A stretch of 64,000 nt of DNA from Brachypodius melanocephalos (taxonomy: Eukaryota; Chordata; Aves; Passeriformes; Pycnonotidae), in NCBI GenBank assembly GCA_013398615.1, contig VZSR01003798.1, positions 13,403,117 through 13,467,116 of the forward strand, in the 5' to 3' direction. The notes below the pieces were generated by a model that searched no databases, was not told where the DNA came from, and saw nothing but the letters and a program-made list of their open reading frames with translations. Shown here piece after piece: positions 1-11,200 of this stretch. Every line of letters starts with the position of its first letter. Position 1 is the first letter of the stretch. The position numbers were made by a program, and so were the translations under genes.

Positions 1-242
1 CTTCTGGTACACACCACCAGGGATTTATCAACACTGCTGTTTTTTCTGATTGTGCATCTGACTCTTTTATACTTAACTACAAATAGAAAAGGCATGCAAG
101 CACTGGTGTAACCTTAGTATGTTTTCAATACATATTAAAATTATCTGGCATTTGCTTAGGGGCTTCAAATTCCTCATTATATGTGCAAAAAATGACTGGT
201 TTAATAACTCACACCAATTACAGAATTCAGTTCAAAATCAGG

Positions 243-293
243 TTTTAATTATAAAATTAAATTTTAAATTTAAATTAAATTGTTCAATTATAA
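243..293. repeat. AT-only low-complexity stretch with self-complementary blocks
   Basis: About 50 bases are almost entirely A and T, built from short runs such as AAATTTAAATTTAAAT that read similarly on both strands. It is low-complexity sequence that could melt easily or form small hairpins. No function is implied by the sequence alone. Confidence 0.6.
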
Positions 294-1730
294 ACCATTT
301 ATGTTCTGACAAGTCTATGAACAATACTGTGGGGACATAGTTTTTAAAAAGTTCTTACAATATTCTTTAATTTATGACTTTTAAAATTTGATAATATGTG
401 CCTCATTTAGCATTGCTTAGATGCAGATAAAAGTGTTTATGTGTGCTGGTTCCTGTGAACCTGGTTAAAGCTGAGTTACATAGATCTTTATATTACTTTT
501 CGAAACCAATCCATCTGGGCTGAAATATTCCATTTGTTTTATTGCCTAAAATTTATATTTTGGAAAGGCTAAGCAAGACTTTGAGGATTTGTGGATTATT
601 TTGTTTGAGAGGACTGTGCATTCTCTTATTTGAACAACACCTAAATCATAAGCTGAAATATCACCTGTAAAGAATCATTTCCAAATGAGAGTCACAACAA
701 ATTGGCTTTGACCTGCCTGATCTGTGAGCATGTGGAATCTGACTTCCCAGTGTTTGCAGCAGAGTTGTTTTCTTTGTTTTGCTGAGCTCATTACTGTGCA
801 CCTAGGAAAGGATGTCCTTTATGTGCATGTACCCTAATTAACTTTGCAGTGAGCTGGCTGACCAGCCAAGGTCAAGGGTAAGATGGGGAGCTTTTACAAC
901 TCTGCAAGATCATTCACCCAGACTTCAGAGCAAGCAGAATAGAGAATCCCTTCCTGCAGCTTGGCTGTAATTGTAGCACATGCTGTTAAATTAATTTCTT
1001 TACAGTATTTATGCAGTAAACTATTGCAATAAAACCCCAGTAATACAGCAGAATTGAAAGAAAGACTGTACTTTAATTCTAAATATCTGGAAGAAGCAGT
1101 AGGATTTTGATGATGCTGTTATTTAGACAGGTGTCTAAATTAGATTACTGTGCAGGACTCCACAGATAGAGAATGATACTGTGGTTTCTCCTCAGGATCC
1201 TACAGCTTAGGGAAAAGACAGAGGCAAGTGATGGTACAGAAGGGACAGCACAGGGAAACGAGGACACAGTGTTGGGCAGTCTGAGGAGAAGGCTCTCAAC
1301 ACATCTTCTGTCTAATGCCTGCCAAGTTTTTGTAGACAAAGAAGTTAAGAAGAGTTCTATTGCAGGGTTCTCTTTTCAAGAATGAGGAAGGCACAAAAAT
1401 GCTGATGTGAAAACATAATGAACTCTAATAGAGGCTTACATTTTAGCCAAATCAGGGGGAGAGCTGCTGTTTCAGTGCTTAGAATGATCTGATTGATAGA
1501 TTGAGGGAGCTTTCATGTAAGTGAAGGGTGTGGAAATAAAGGCAAATTTTTACTATTCCTTTACTGAGAGTGAATTGCACATTTTTCATACAGTGTTATG
1601 ACACTTTCTAGTTGTCAGTCACTTATACTTGCTGCACATATGTTTAAATGCATAGGAAATAAAAACAATACTTTGTATGTTTTGAAAAATGTTTTATAAT
1701 ACTTTTAATTGAACAGAAAACTCCGTGAAT

Positions 1731-1857
1731 AACAACAAAACCAAACAAACAAACAAAACAAAACCCAAACCAAAACAACAACAACAACAAAAAAACAACC
1801 TGCAAAAAGCGTAAATTAAAAAACCCCACCCCAAAAATCCAAACAAACAAAAAAAAT
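1731..1857. repeat. A-rich simple repeat, (CAAA)n / (CAA)n type
   Basis: The plus strand is dominated by A with regularly spaced C: runs of CAAA, CAAAA and then CAA units, ending in an A run. The complementary strand is T-rich with G, and gives a hydrophobic reading frame (minus strand, 1644-1850) rich in Phe, Leu and Val. That frame is a by-product of the simple repeat and not a gene. The tract may be the decayed A-rich tail of an old retroposed sequence, but I see no body next to it. Confidence 0.75.
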
Positions 1858-4800
1858 ATATGGATTCAGAGTTCAGTTAAACCTGACATTTATAAAGCAC
1901 TCTCGCTTTACAAAGACTACTTTGAGGAGCTTGTAATAGCAGAGCTACTCAGATCGTAGCATAGATGAAAGAGGTGATTCCACTGGGAGTCTTAAATTGA
2001 AACTAGTCATCTCTGCTTTGGCTTCTGAAATATGACAAGAGAATCAATGATTGCTGCTGTTAAGAGTCTGAGGAGGCCTTTGGCTTACTGACAGTCTAGA
2101 TATTAACAATTTTGAAGTCTCTTCATACCAAGGGACTATTAGGTTGAAGCAGTAGCTTTAAATTAAGTACCATAATTCCCTCAATTTATCCTGAAGGAGA
2201 GAAGTAATTAGGCTTGTTTATCTGAGAGAAATGAAAGATCAAATTAGAGAGAATGCCCCTAAACTGACCCTGTGATTAAATTGAGTTTACCAGAGACTTC
2301 ATCTTTTTCTGCATTTTAGCTCCCATTCTTTTAACCATGTTCCTCTTGGTGTTTAAACTGAAAAATGCCAAACCATAAACTGAAGTTGTATTTTCCTGTT
2401 AGCAAAGTCAATGATCCCGTGCTTCAGGAATCATTCATCCTCTTCTGCTTCTCTAAAGTTAGATACAATATTGTAGCTAAGATTTTGAGCTGGGTTATAC
2501 AGGATAAAGGCAGCAGTCTTGTTTTGTTTGTAGGGTGATACTCCTCTGACTCTTCAGTTCCACCACATTCTTATTATTTTCCTGCTCACTCCAGGTGAAA
2601 AATAACACTTTGCTTTAATGGCCAGATCCATGAAGCTGCAAAACCCAAGGATTTTTACAACTGTAATGAATTAATTCCCAAAGAGTGGATTGTCAATAGA
2701 GTTATCTTTTTAGCACATTGCTACCTTTTACCTTGCCAGAGAGGCAATGAATCGAAGAATTTTGGATGCATCATTTGTAGGTCTTGCTGGCACCTTAGGA
2801 TCTGCATCAGTTCATGTCACTATGATTTAGGGGCAACTCTGCTGCTGTTACTGCTAAAGATCACCAATGAGAAAGAAAGCAGGAGAAATTATAAGGTGTT
2901 GAAAGTCATTATTACTGAAAAAAAACCTTGTAAAATTATTTTTTTAAAAGAGAGGGTTTCTGATTGCTGTACTGGCTATTTTTATACCCATTGTTAAGTT
3001 TACTAAGTAACTAATTTCATTGATCTTTAAGAATAGAATTCACAAAGCCATTTAAAGAAACTGCTATGATAGCTTTTCCACATTTCCCTGATGAATACTT
3101 CACCCTTTCATTAGATTTCTTGTGCTTCTATTTCTAGTTAGGGCATACAATTCCTTCTGTATTTAAAGACCATTCAGTAGCATAGCTTCAAGCCAAGCAG
3201 TGGCCCTGTTTGAGACAAAATAGCTTTATTGAGAGCTAACTCTGTCTTTACTATGTGATATCTGGGCTCTAGGGGAAGATCATTTTCATGTGAGGAAGCA
3301 GAACCTTGGTGAAGGCATTAGGAGTAAATATCCCATTTTTGGAATTTATTTATTTTTCATCTTCTCTGCCACTTGTCCAAATGGTTTGAAATCTCTATTT
3401 TTTTTTTCTTTCCCATTTGGGTGGTAGGCTGTTTGAGGCAAGCTTGATTCTCACTGTGTTATTAGATGTTTCAGTAGTATAAATGCAAATAGCTTTATTG
3501 GTTCAAGTGTCCCATGAGGGGTAGGTGTGTTTGGGTGGCTGAAGTGGTGGTGCTCCCCTTTGATGGTACAATAAGATGATAATTGTAAAATGTGCTGCTA
3601 CATGCAGGGATTTACACATGGGCACACAAAATGGACTTGCTTTTTCATTTATATGAGGAAAAGCACAGGGGAGGAGGCTCTGGATATCAGTCTGTGGAAG
3701 AGAAAATACTATTTCAGTACATATTAATGTGGTAAGTCCAGCTTCTTCAGAGCTTCTCTCTCAGCTGTTTGTCAAGCAGCCCCTGAGGAATGGCACTCTC
3801 ATCTTCTCTCCAGCCAAAGGGGTTTTCTGCTTCTCTTTTTGTTAATACTTTCCAGCTGGCAAAATCAGACAGATTGGAGGAACCTCCGAGTCTTTTGGAT
3901 ATTAACAGAATATTTGTACTGGGGTTTACGCTGTTCTTTTGGCAATTCATGTTAAATGACCCTAATGTATGGAATTAACGGCTAATTAATGCCTAGCTAT
4001 TCTGGTTAAGCACACCTCAATTAAAGTATATTTGATGTTCTGATGTTATTGTACAGTCACATCTCACCCATCACAGTTCTCTGACATTAATGATGGGTTC
4101 ATCAGTCCCAAGTCCCAAAGGCTGAAGCAGGTTTCTTCGTAGCATCACAAAAGAATTTAAGGTTTGTGACTTTATACAACTTTGTGAATTTTTGTGCTCT
4201 TCCATATTGGACTGTGGAGCTGCTGGAAGTCAGGTGAGGGAAGGTGTTCAATATTAACACTGTACATGGACCTTGCTCTGAAGCTTGCTCAGATAACTCC
4301 TGCAGTGACTCCTCGGGCATTTTTGCAAGTATATCCAGGCATATGGAGCTATTTTAGTATCTGCATGGGAAGTGCTAATAATCAGTGAGGATTCAGTCCA
4401 ACCCCATGGAATTAAGAAAGTGCTTGATTACTAAGGAAAGAGTTCCAACTTATGTAAATTTATTTTATGCAGTGTGACTGCAAGTCTCACACATTTCTCT
4501 TTTGTTAAATCATGACACTTGGAATTAAACAAGTCCTAGAGGAAGGGAACATTTTCATCATATAGGAGACTGTTTCAGGCTCTTCCATTTAATGGGCTTT
4601 TCAGTGTCTTTAGAGGGCTTTGTCATTGGCTTTATTAAATATATTTTCACAAACACTGTGATTTCACATCTTACTATTTTTCAAGTGCTTGTAAAATACA
4701 AACTGTTGTACCAATGTAAAATTCTCACTCAGGGCAATGAAATCAACATTACATGATAATTACTATCCAGTGCAAAAATGCTGTTTTGTTGGCAATAGAA

Positions 4801-6929
4801 CATAAAAGGGAAAATAGCGTGAAACTGAAGAGAGCTGAAGCACTCTGGTCCTCCTCAGAAGATAGACTTTGCAGGCAGCACTGTAGTTAGTTTTTGAAGC
4901 TTATATAATCCCACATGAAACTGTCACTCACCAGCAGTCCCTGGAGAGCTTCTCCCATGCCAGCCTTTGAAACCATATTAGCAGCCTGCACCTTTCACGG
5001 AAGTTTCTGAGGTTCCTAGTAAAAAGTAATGCTGACTTCCTTCAATGCTGGTATTAAAAATTTATTTAGCCTAGAGATACCAAGTGGAAATTGAAGATGC
5101 TCAAAAAGAGGAATGGCTTGACATCAGACAGATTGAGTGCAATGGAAAAGTAACTTGGTATCTGTACAGGAAGATATTGTAACAGGCTATTCTGAACTTA
5201 CTTCTGGAATCTTGGATCAGGATCCTCCAAACATTTGTCACATTTAATAATCGACACCAATATCGCAGATTAGCTTTTAGCATAATTACACACAAGAACT
5301 GACTGCCCTTAGAATGAGGCATTAGCTGTGCACAGACAGCCTTGGAAAGAGCAAGCTTTGGGAAAGGGAAGATGAAATCAGCTGTTAAGAAGAGCTGAGG
5401 AAGTGTTTCATGTATGTTTGATACCAGCATACCACAGTTCTTGACAGGCAGGGGAGTAAACAGAGGTAAACAGGCTCTTGGCAGGTTGAGGATGTGTCTT
5501 AAGAACTGTCTGCAAACAAATTCTCTTCATCTGAAAGCTTTTAATTTGTTGCAGAAAATGACTGGGTGAGAGAATTAACTGTTTCTTAAGCAGTCATTTA
5601 TTTTGGTGATGTTTCCTATTAATTTTTTAAGCAGGAAAAACAGCTAAAGCACCGCCTAGAAAGCAGAGAGCTTAATTTGTATATTTGTAAGCCTTTTCTA
5701 TGTTCTGTCTTGTGGCTGCAGAGTCACTAAGACCCAGTTATATTATCACCACAGAACAATTTTTATTCACAAACTGAATAGAGAGCATGAAGAACAGGGA
5801 AATCAAGAGAAAATGAAAGTAAAAACTCCAAACTGGATGCTTACTTGTGCATCAGTAGGAGAGTCATACACGGTGCTGGAACCTGTATTGCATCCCGTGG
5901 CTGCTGCCTTCTGTATGAGCTAAGCCACGGTGTGGTGGCTTGGAGCCAAATATGTCATTTTCCCATCACCCCAGTGTTTCTCAATCAGTAGGGAATCCCC
6001 AGTTTACTTACCCTGAAAGATCTCACCTTCCTTCCCAATTAATACCAAAGGGGTGGAGTTGGAACTGAACAGATTATTATGTTCTTTACCATTGTATGTC
6101 CTCAGGGCTTTCAGTGTGTACATATGTGTTAACTGATTTAATGTTCCTGAGAATTTTACCCAGAACTAAATGTTTCATTTTGTGGCAATAATTACATAAT
6201 GGTATAAAAATCCATCATTTAAACTCCTAAGCTGTCAACTCTGTGACTTTCATACAAATTCAGAAGTTAGTTTGTTCTGTGGTGTACAAAGACAGTTTTG
6301 TTTTAGACACAGTATGTCCTCTTAGCTGGAGAGAATGGTCTGCCAAGAAATGAAATAAAGAGAAAGATGCATGTGGTGCTGAGGAGGTGAGTAGGAGTCC
6401 TATAAAACGTCTAACTTAGTTATATTTGTGATTTTTTAACACAATCAAAAATAACTCTTCACTTTCTGGGTGAGGGAAAGTGTGTGTTTCATTACTGCAA
6501 ACTCATATTCTGCAACAAGCTAAGATTTATGCTCATCAAAGCATACAAAGATGTCTGTCCTGGTGTTCCTTAAAGGCAGCCAAAAAAGCGTTTTGCATGG
6601 AAGTCAGGGTGTGGTGTTTGGGCAGAAGTTCGAGGGTCAGATCCATCCCACATCCATGTGCAGAAATGCCTTGGTCTTGTGGAGTCTGCCCAGGTCCACG
6701 GAGCAGCACACTGCTCTGAGCAGCTGTGTCCCTGGGACACAAGGTGCACAAGGCCAGGTGACAATTAGAGCCCTGCTCCTTCTGACAGTCACTTGCACGA
6801 TCCCTGTGAGTTTGAGTCCACAGTTGAATGACAGTCTAGCTAAATGTTTGCATACAGTTCAGAACATGGTTTAGTGTGCAGCATAAAAACACAGCTTAGC
6901 TTTGGAAACTCTGTGTCGTTTAGAGAACA

Positions 6930-8238
6930 TGGTCTGCCAGGAATTGGCCTGGCAAACCAGGGAAAACTCAGCCTGTACTGCTAAAGCCACTCCTCAGGAA
7001 TCAGAGACCCTGGAGGCAAGAGAGAAAGTCTGGAGAAAGGAAGACTTAACCCTGGTGTAGGAAGATTAGGTTAGAGGTCATTTAGGCAAACCTGACACCC
7101 CCAAATCCATGGGCTCCAATGGGATGCACTAATGAGTTCTGAGGGAGCTGGGGAATGTTATTGCTGTGTCATTGCATATCATCTATGTCATGGAGAACAG
7201 GAGAGCCTGAGGGCTGGAGGAAGGTGAATGTCATTCCAGTCTTCAATGAGGGCAGGGAGGAGGACCCAGAAAACTGCAGGCCTGTCAGCCTCACCTCTGT
7301 CCCTGGCAAGGTGATAACAACACACCCTGGATGCCATTTCTGAGCATGTGGAGGCAGAAGGGGTTATGAGGAGTATTCCATATACATTCACCAAGGGGAA
7401 ATCCTGTTTGTCTAATCTCATGGCTTTCTGTGATGGCTTGACTGGCTGGGTAGATGAGGAGAGAGCGATGGGTGTTGTCTACCTTGACTTCAGCAGGGCA
7501 TTTGGAGCTCTCTGCCATAACACACTCGTAGCTCAGGACGTGTGGGTCGGATGGGTGGGCAGTGAGGGGGATTGGGCAGTGGCTGAAGGGCAGAGCTCAG
7601 GGGTTGTGATCAGCAGGACAGAGTCTGGTTGGAGGCCTGTAGCCAGCAGTGTCCCCAGGGGTCAGTGCAGGAAGAGCAGTGCCAGCAGGTCAGGGAGGTG
7701 ATCCTGCCCCTCTCCTCAGCCCTGCCCAGTGCTGTGCTCCTCAGGACAGAGGGACAGGGAGCTCCTGGAGCAGGTCCTGTGAAGGGCACAGAGGTGATGA
7801 AGGGACTGGAGCATCTTTGCTATGAGGAAAGGCTGAGGGAGCTGGGCCTGTTCAGCCCTGAGAAGGGACAGCTGAGAGGGGACCCCATCTGTGCATGCAA
7901 ATGTCTGAAGGGAAGGTGCCACAAGGCAGGGCAGACCCTTTCAGTGGTACCCAGCAAGAGGACAAGGGGCGACAGGCTCAAACTGTAACACAAGGTCCAT
8001 CTGGAGATGAGGAGAAAATCCTTCTCTCTGAGGATGGCTGAGCACTGGGACAGGCTGCCCAGAGAGGTAACTCCTCCTGGAGTTGCCTTCCCTGGAGATA
8101 TTTAAAACACACCTGGAATTGATCCTGTGCAACCTGTTCTGGTTGGAACTGCTTTAGCAGGGAGGTTGGAGTGGATGATCTCCAGAGGTCCCTTCCAGCC
8201 CCAGCCATTCTGTGACTGATTCTCTGATTCTCTGGTAA
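6930..8238 (+). mobile_element. CR1 non-LTR retrotransposon (LINE), 5'-truncated and internally deleted
   Basis: The segment carries successive blocks of the CR1 second open reading frame in the correct order, then a short 3' end. In the three frames one can read a block around 7,040-7,150 upstream of the polymerase, a block with NCRPVSLTSVPGKV (about 7,275-7,315), a block with TKGKSCLSNLMAF and VYLDFSRAF (about 7,390-7,505), and a C-terminal block with GLEHLCYEERLRELGLF (about 7,803-7,855). The end at about 8,200-8,238 has degenerate ATTCTGTG / ATTCTCTG units, the diagnostic CR1 tail. Stops and frameshifts make it inactive. The left boundary is approximate. It fixes the organism as a bird or other sauropsid with reasonable confidence. 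Confidence 0.92.
7040..8130 (+). pseudogene. CR1 ORF2 reverse-transcriptase remnant, dead
   Basis: This is the broken coding part of the CR1 copy. The intact protein is an endonuclease plus reverse transcriptase that copies its own RNA at a chromosomal nick. Here the endonuclease part is absent. The first block (frame starting at 7,040) has in-frame stops at 7,058 and 7,067. The second block (from 7,155) ends in a stop at 7,341, and the polymerase block resumes one frame over (7,348-7,701). After the fingers/palm motif VYLDFSRAF and a stretch ending near WRPVASSVPRGQ, the text jumps directly to REVILPLSSAL. The part of the family that includes the catalytic Asp-Asp motif is therefore missing. 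The last block (7,629-7,988) runs in a third context to DRLKL. Translation to an active enzyme is impossible. Confidence 0.88.
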
Positions 8239-11200
8239 AGTTTACCAGGGGAAACTGTAAAGTGGTGATATAACATTACCTGCTGTCAAAACCTGTTTAA
8301 TATGCTATGTCACCATCAAGTCACAGTAAAGATTTTGAGCTAATTTAGAAGCAGCTAAACCTGTGTGGCTGACTGGAACCAGAAGGAAGTCAACATTTTC
8401 GAGAGAAATTTTTCCGTGCACGTATCTATAGCTAAGATTTTCAAAAGATCACTTTAGTAAGTAAATGTTTAGAACTGTATTAGAATAGAAGTTGCACTGG
8501 TGGAAACTTGTTCATGACAATAAAAGTTAAAATCTGATTAGTGGATGGATTCTTTAATTTGCCTGAATGTAATTTACTTCAGTGCTGTAGATGTCTTGGA
8601 TGAAGGCCAGGCTGCAAATGGAATTGATGTTGATAAGTCTCATTACCATTGGTAGCATCATCTCCAGTTGGAGATGATAGTTGCAGCACTAATATAAACA
8701 GTAAAACTGATCACACCACAACTTTGGATCCTGTCCTGCTCTTCCTGAATTCTAGGACAACACTCCTATTGGCATCAGTAGCAGCAGGAACAGGTCCAAT
8801 GGAATTATTTGAGAAGAGGCCTCTTTCTTAACTCTGTACTGGCTGAGCTATGTAAGCAAATTGTTAAAACCCCTGATATATAATCCACAAATCTTCACAG
8901 TTGAGCAGTGCTGATTTATGCACTGTCTGCTGATGGTAGCAATTTATTAGCGAGAGGATATTTGCTCCTTCCTTCCTTCTGCGTGTTTCATGCAAGGTTT
9001 TGTCCTCAGTTTTCTGTTTTCCTAATGGTCTTTGAAATTTGTGACCTTAAGGCCACACCTCATGTTGAATTACTCTGTTATTTGTTCAAATAACAGAGAT
9101 GTTGAAGTCACTTTTTTTTTAAACAGGCTATTTATAGCTTTTTAAAAGAGAATGCTGAAGGGATATTTTTAAACTGCAGCGACTGTGTGTTGTTGTTAGC
9201 AGAGTTTCACGCAAAAATACCAGGTTTTATCCTTTCCATGTCAAGACTATGGGTGCAAGATGTTTTATGTATCTTTGGAGCCTGTAATAACACAAACTGT
9301 AAATGATGCCTCCTAGCTTTCTAGTGTATGTTTGAATATATTTCATCCCGCTGTTTGTTATTTGCAATAAAATTTGCAAAGTCTGGGAGGCGAGTGAGGC
9401 AGATGATGTGGAACTCTGTGTTTGTAGTGGCTGTGTGCTGCACCTTCTGGCTGCTGCTGTGGGGAGGTGTTTGAGGGTGTGGGTCCCAAATGCACAGCTC
9501 CTGCTCCCTGGCCAGGCACAGACTGAGACAGAATTGGTTTCTGTTTTAGCTGGAGCAGATTGCATTTGGGGACCCTTTTTGGCCAGCATACAAACAAACC
9601 TGCTGTGGGCTTCCCAAAGCACCTGTGCTCCCATGCAAAGCTGGATTTTACTTCTAAACTTCAAGGCAGAGATGTCAAACTTGTACTGAGGAACCGAGGG
9701 GTTTTTGTCATTTGATGCCATGCAAAATTGATTCCACATTATCTCCATGCAGATAAAGTAATTTTTCGCTGATACCAGTAAAAATAGCAATTCTCATTCT
9801 AAGTCTCTTTTGTTTTTCTTTAGCACTGGATTATATCCTTTGCAGGAATAATAAGTGAAACCTGTGGTAGGCTTCCTGCAAAGGAAAATCCTGCTGGTGT
9901 TCAGTTCTGTTTGCATTCCTCTGTTCGTGTGTGTAGGTTTGCACTTCAGTTTGGCGCAGTTTTGGAAAAGAGATGAAAAGGACCATTGTTTTTTATTTGC
10001 CCTCGCAGAGTGAATAAAACCAAAATATTCTCCAAAGTTTGACAGCTAGGAAAAAGCTTCCCCTTAAGCAGAAGAAATCCTGATCTGCCATTTGCTGTGA
10101 GTTAGTGCCCGAATGCCCTGCACCTCTTACTGCCATATCTTTCCCCATGATGATGGCCTCTAAATTGTACATAATTCACAGCTACTTATCCTCTATATTC
10201 ATCAGGGTTTCAATCTACTGTTCGGCAGAGACAGCAGGTAGACAAGGTGATAAAACAAGTTTGTTCTCCTAGGAAACCTGGAAAAATGGCAAACCTACAC
10301 TTCCTTCTTTTGAAGAAGACTGCTAATATAATCAGCATTGCCCATTTGGCATTAGCTATTGTCTAAATATCATCACAAAGCGTATTGTAAATGAGCTTGT
10401 AAAAGGAAGCAATGCAGTCATGTTGTCATCATTTCACTGGAGGCTGTTAGTAATCAGGAGCTACATACATTTGTCAGATCTTGCTTTTACTTCATCTGGA
10501 AAGATCAGTTTGGCGTGATAATCAATTAACATTGTGTATTTCCAGTGTCCTTCCAGGTTGCAGTTCTGTTGTTTTTGTCATTAAAACACATGGATGACTT
10601 TAAAATGTAAGTTACAAAGATTTGTGTGCAGCTTTTCCTCAGTAAACTGACACTTACTAGAGGCTGTCAAAACTGCATTTTAAGATGAAATAAAAAATGG
10701 TTAATTGTACTTTGATAGCAGATGAAATAGCCCTTCAGTTCTGTTTACCTTTTCTAATTTCCTTTAATTTTCTTCCTACAACTGGCTGCTACTAAGCATA
10801 AAGCCATGTTCATATTAAAAATACAGGTTTTGGATGAAAGTAAAGAATGTGATGTAAAATATTCGTAGGTTTAAGGAAATAGGAAAACAAAATTCCACTT
10901 TGAGCTGTTTATCAGCGTTAAAATATGTTTGAGGTACTGTTGATATCTGCTATTTATTTGTCTCAAGCCAGAAAAACAGTGTAAGCATTTTGCTAGAGGG
11001 TGTTTCTTAAATATTACTGTTATCGTGGATAATGCAAGTTGACAGGATCTATAGTTGAGGGGCAAGTCATATGGAGTCTGCTTTCAAGGGCTATATTTTG
11101 GCAGGCAGAGGACAGGTTGAAAACACATCAGCAGAATGAAAAAGTTTTACTGCCTTCAGATAGAGATTTGTGCCAGGCCTGCACACAAACCATCAATCCT

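Larger units (their letters stand above)
1..6929. other. Non-coding, AT-leaning intergenic DNA
   Basis: Open frames here reach about 109 codons, overlap on both strands, and show no recognisable domain, codon pattern or splice-bounded exon. The base composition is AT-leaning with few CpG, typical of bulk avian intergenic DNA. Apart from the AT-rich and A-rich simple sequences listed separately, I see no gene, RNA gene or transposon that I can support. Confidence 0.6.

Noticed and set aside
1644..1850. Hydrophobic 68-codon minus-strand frame resembling a membrane protein
   Set aside because: It is the complement of the CAAA-type simple repeat, so Phe, Leu and Val runs arise from T-rich sequence.
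9227..9790. 187-codon minus-strand frame
   Set aside because: No recognisable motif, no promoter or splice context, and overlapped by other open frames; consistent with a chance frame in a window this size.
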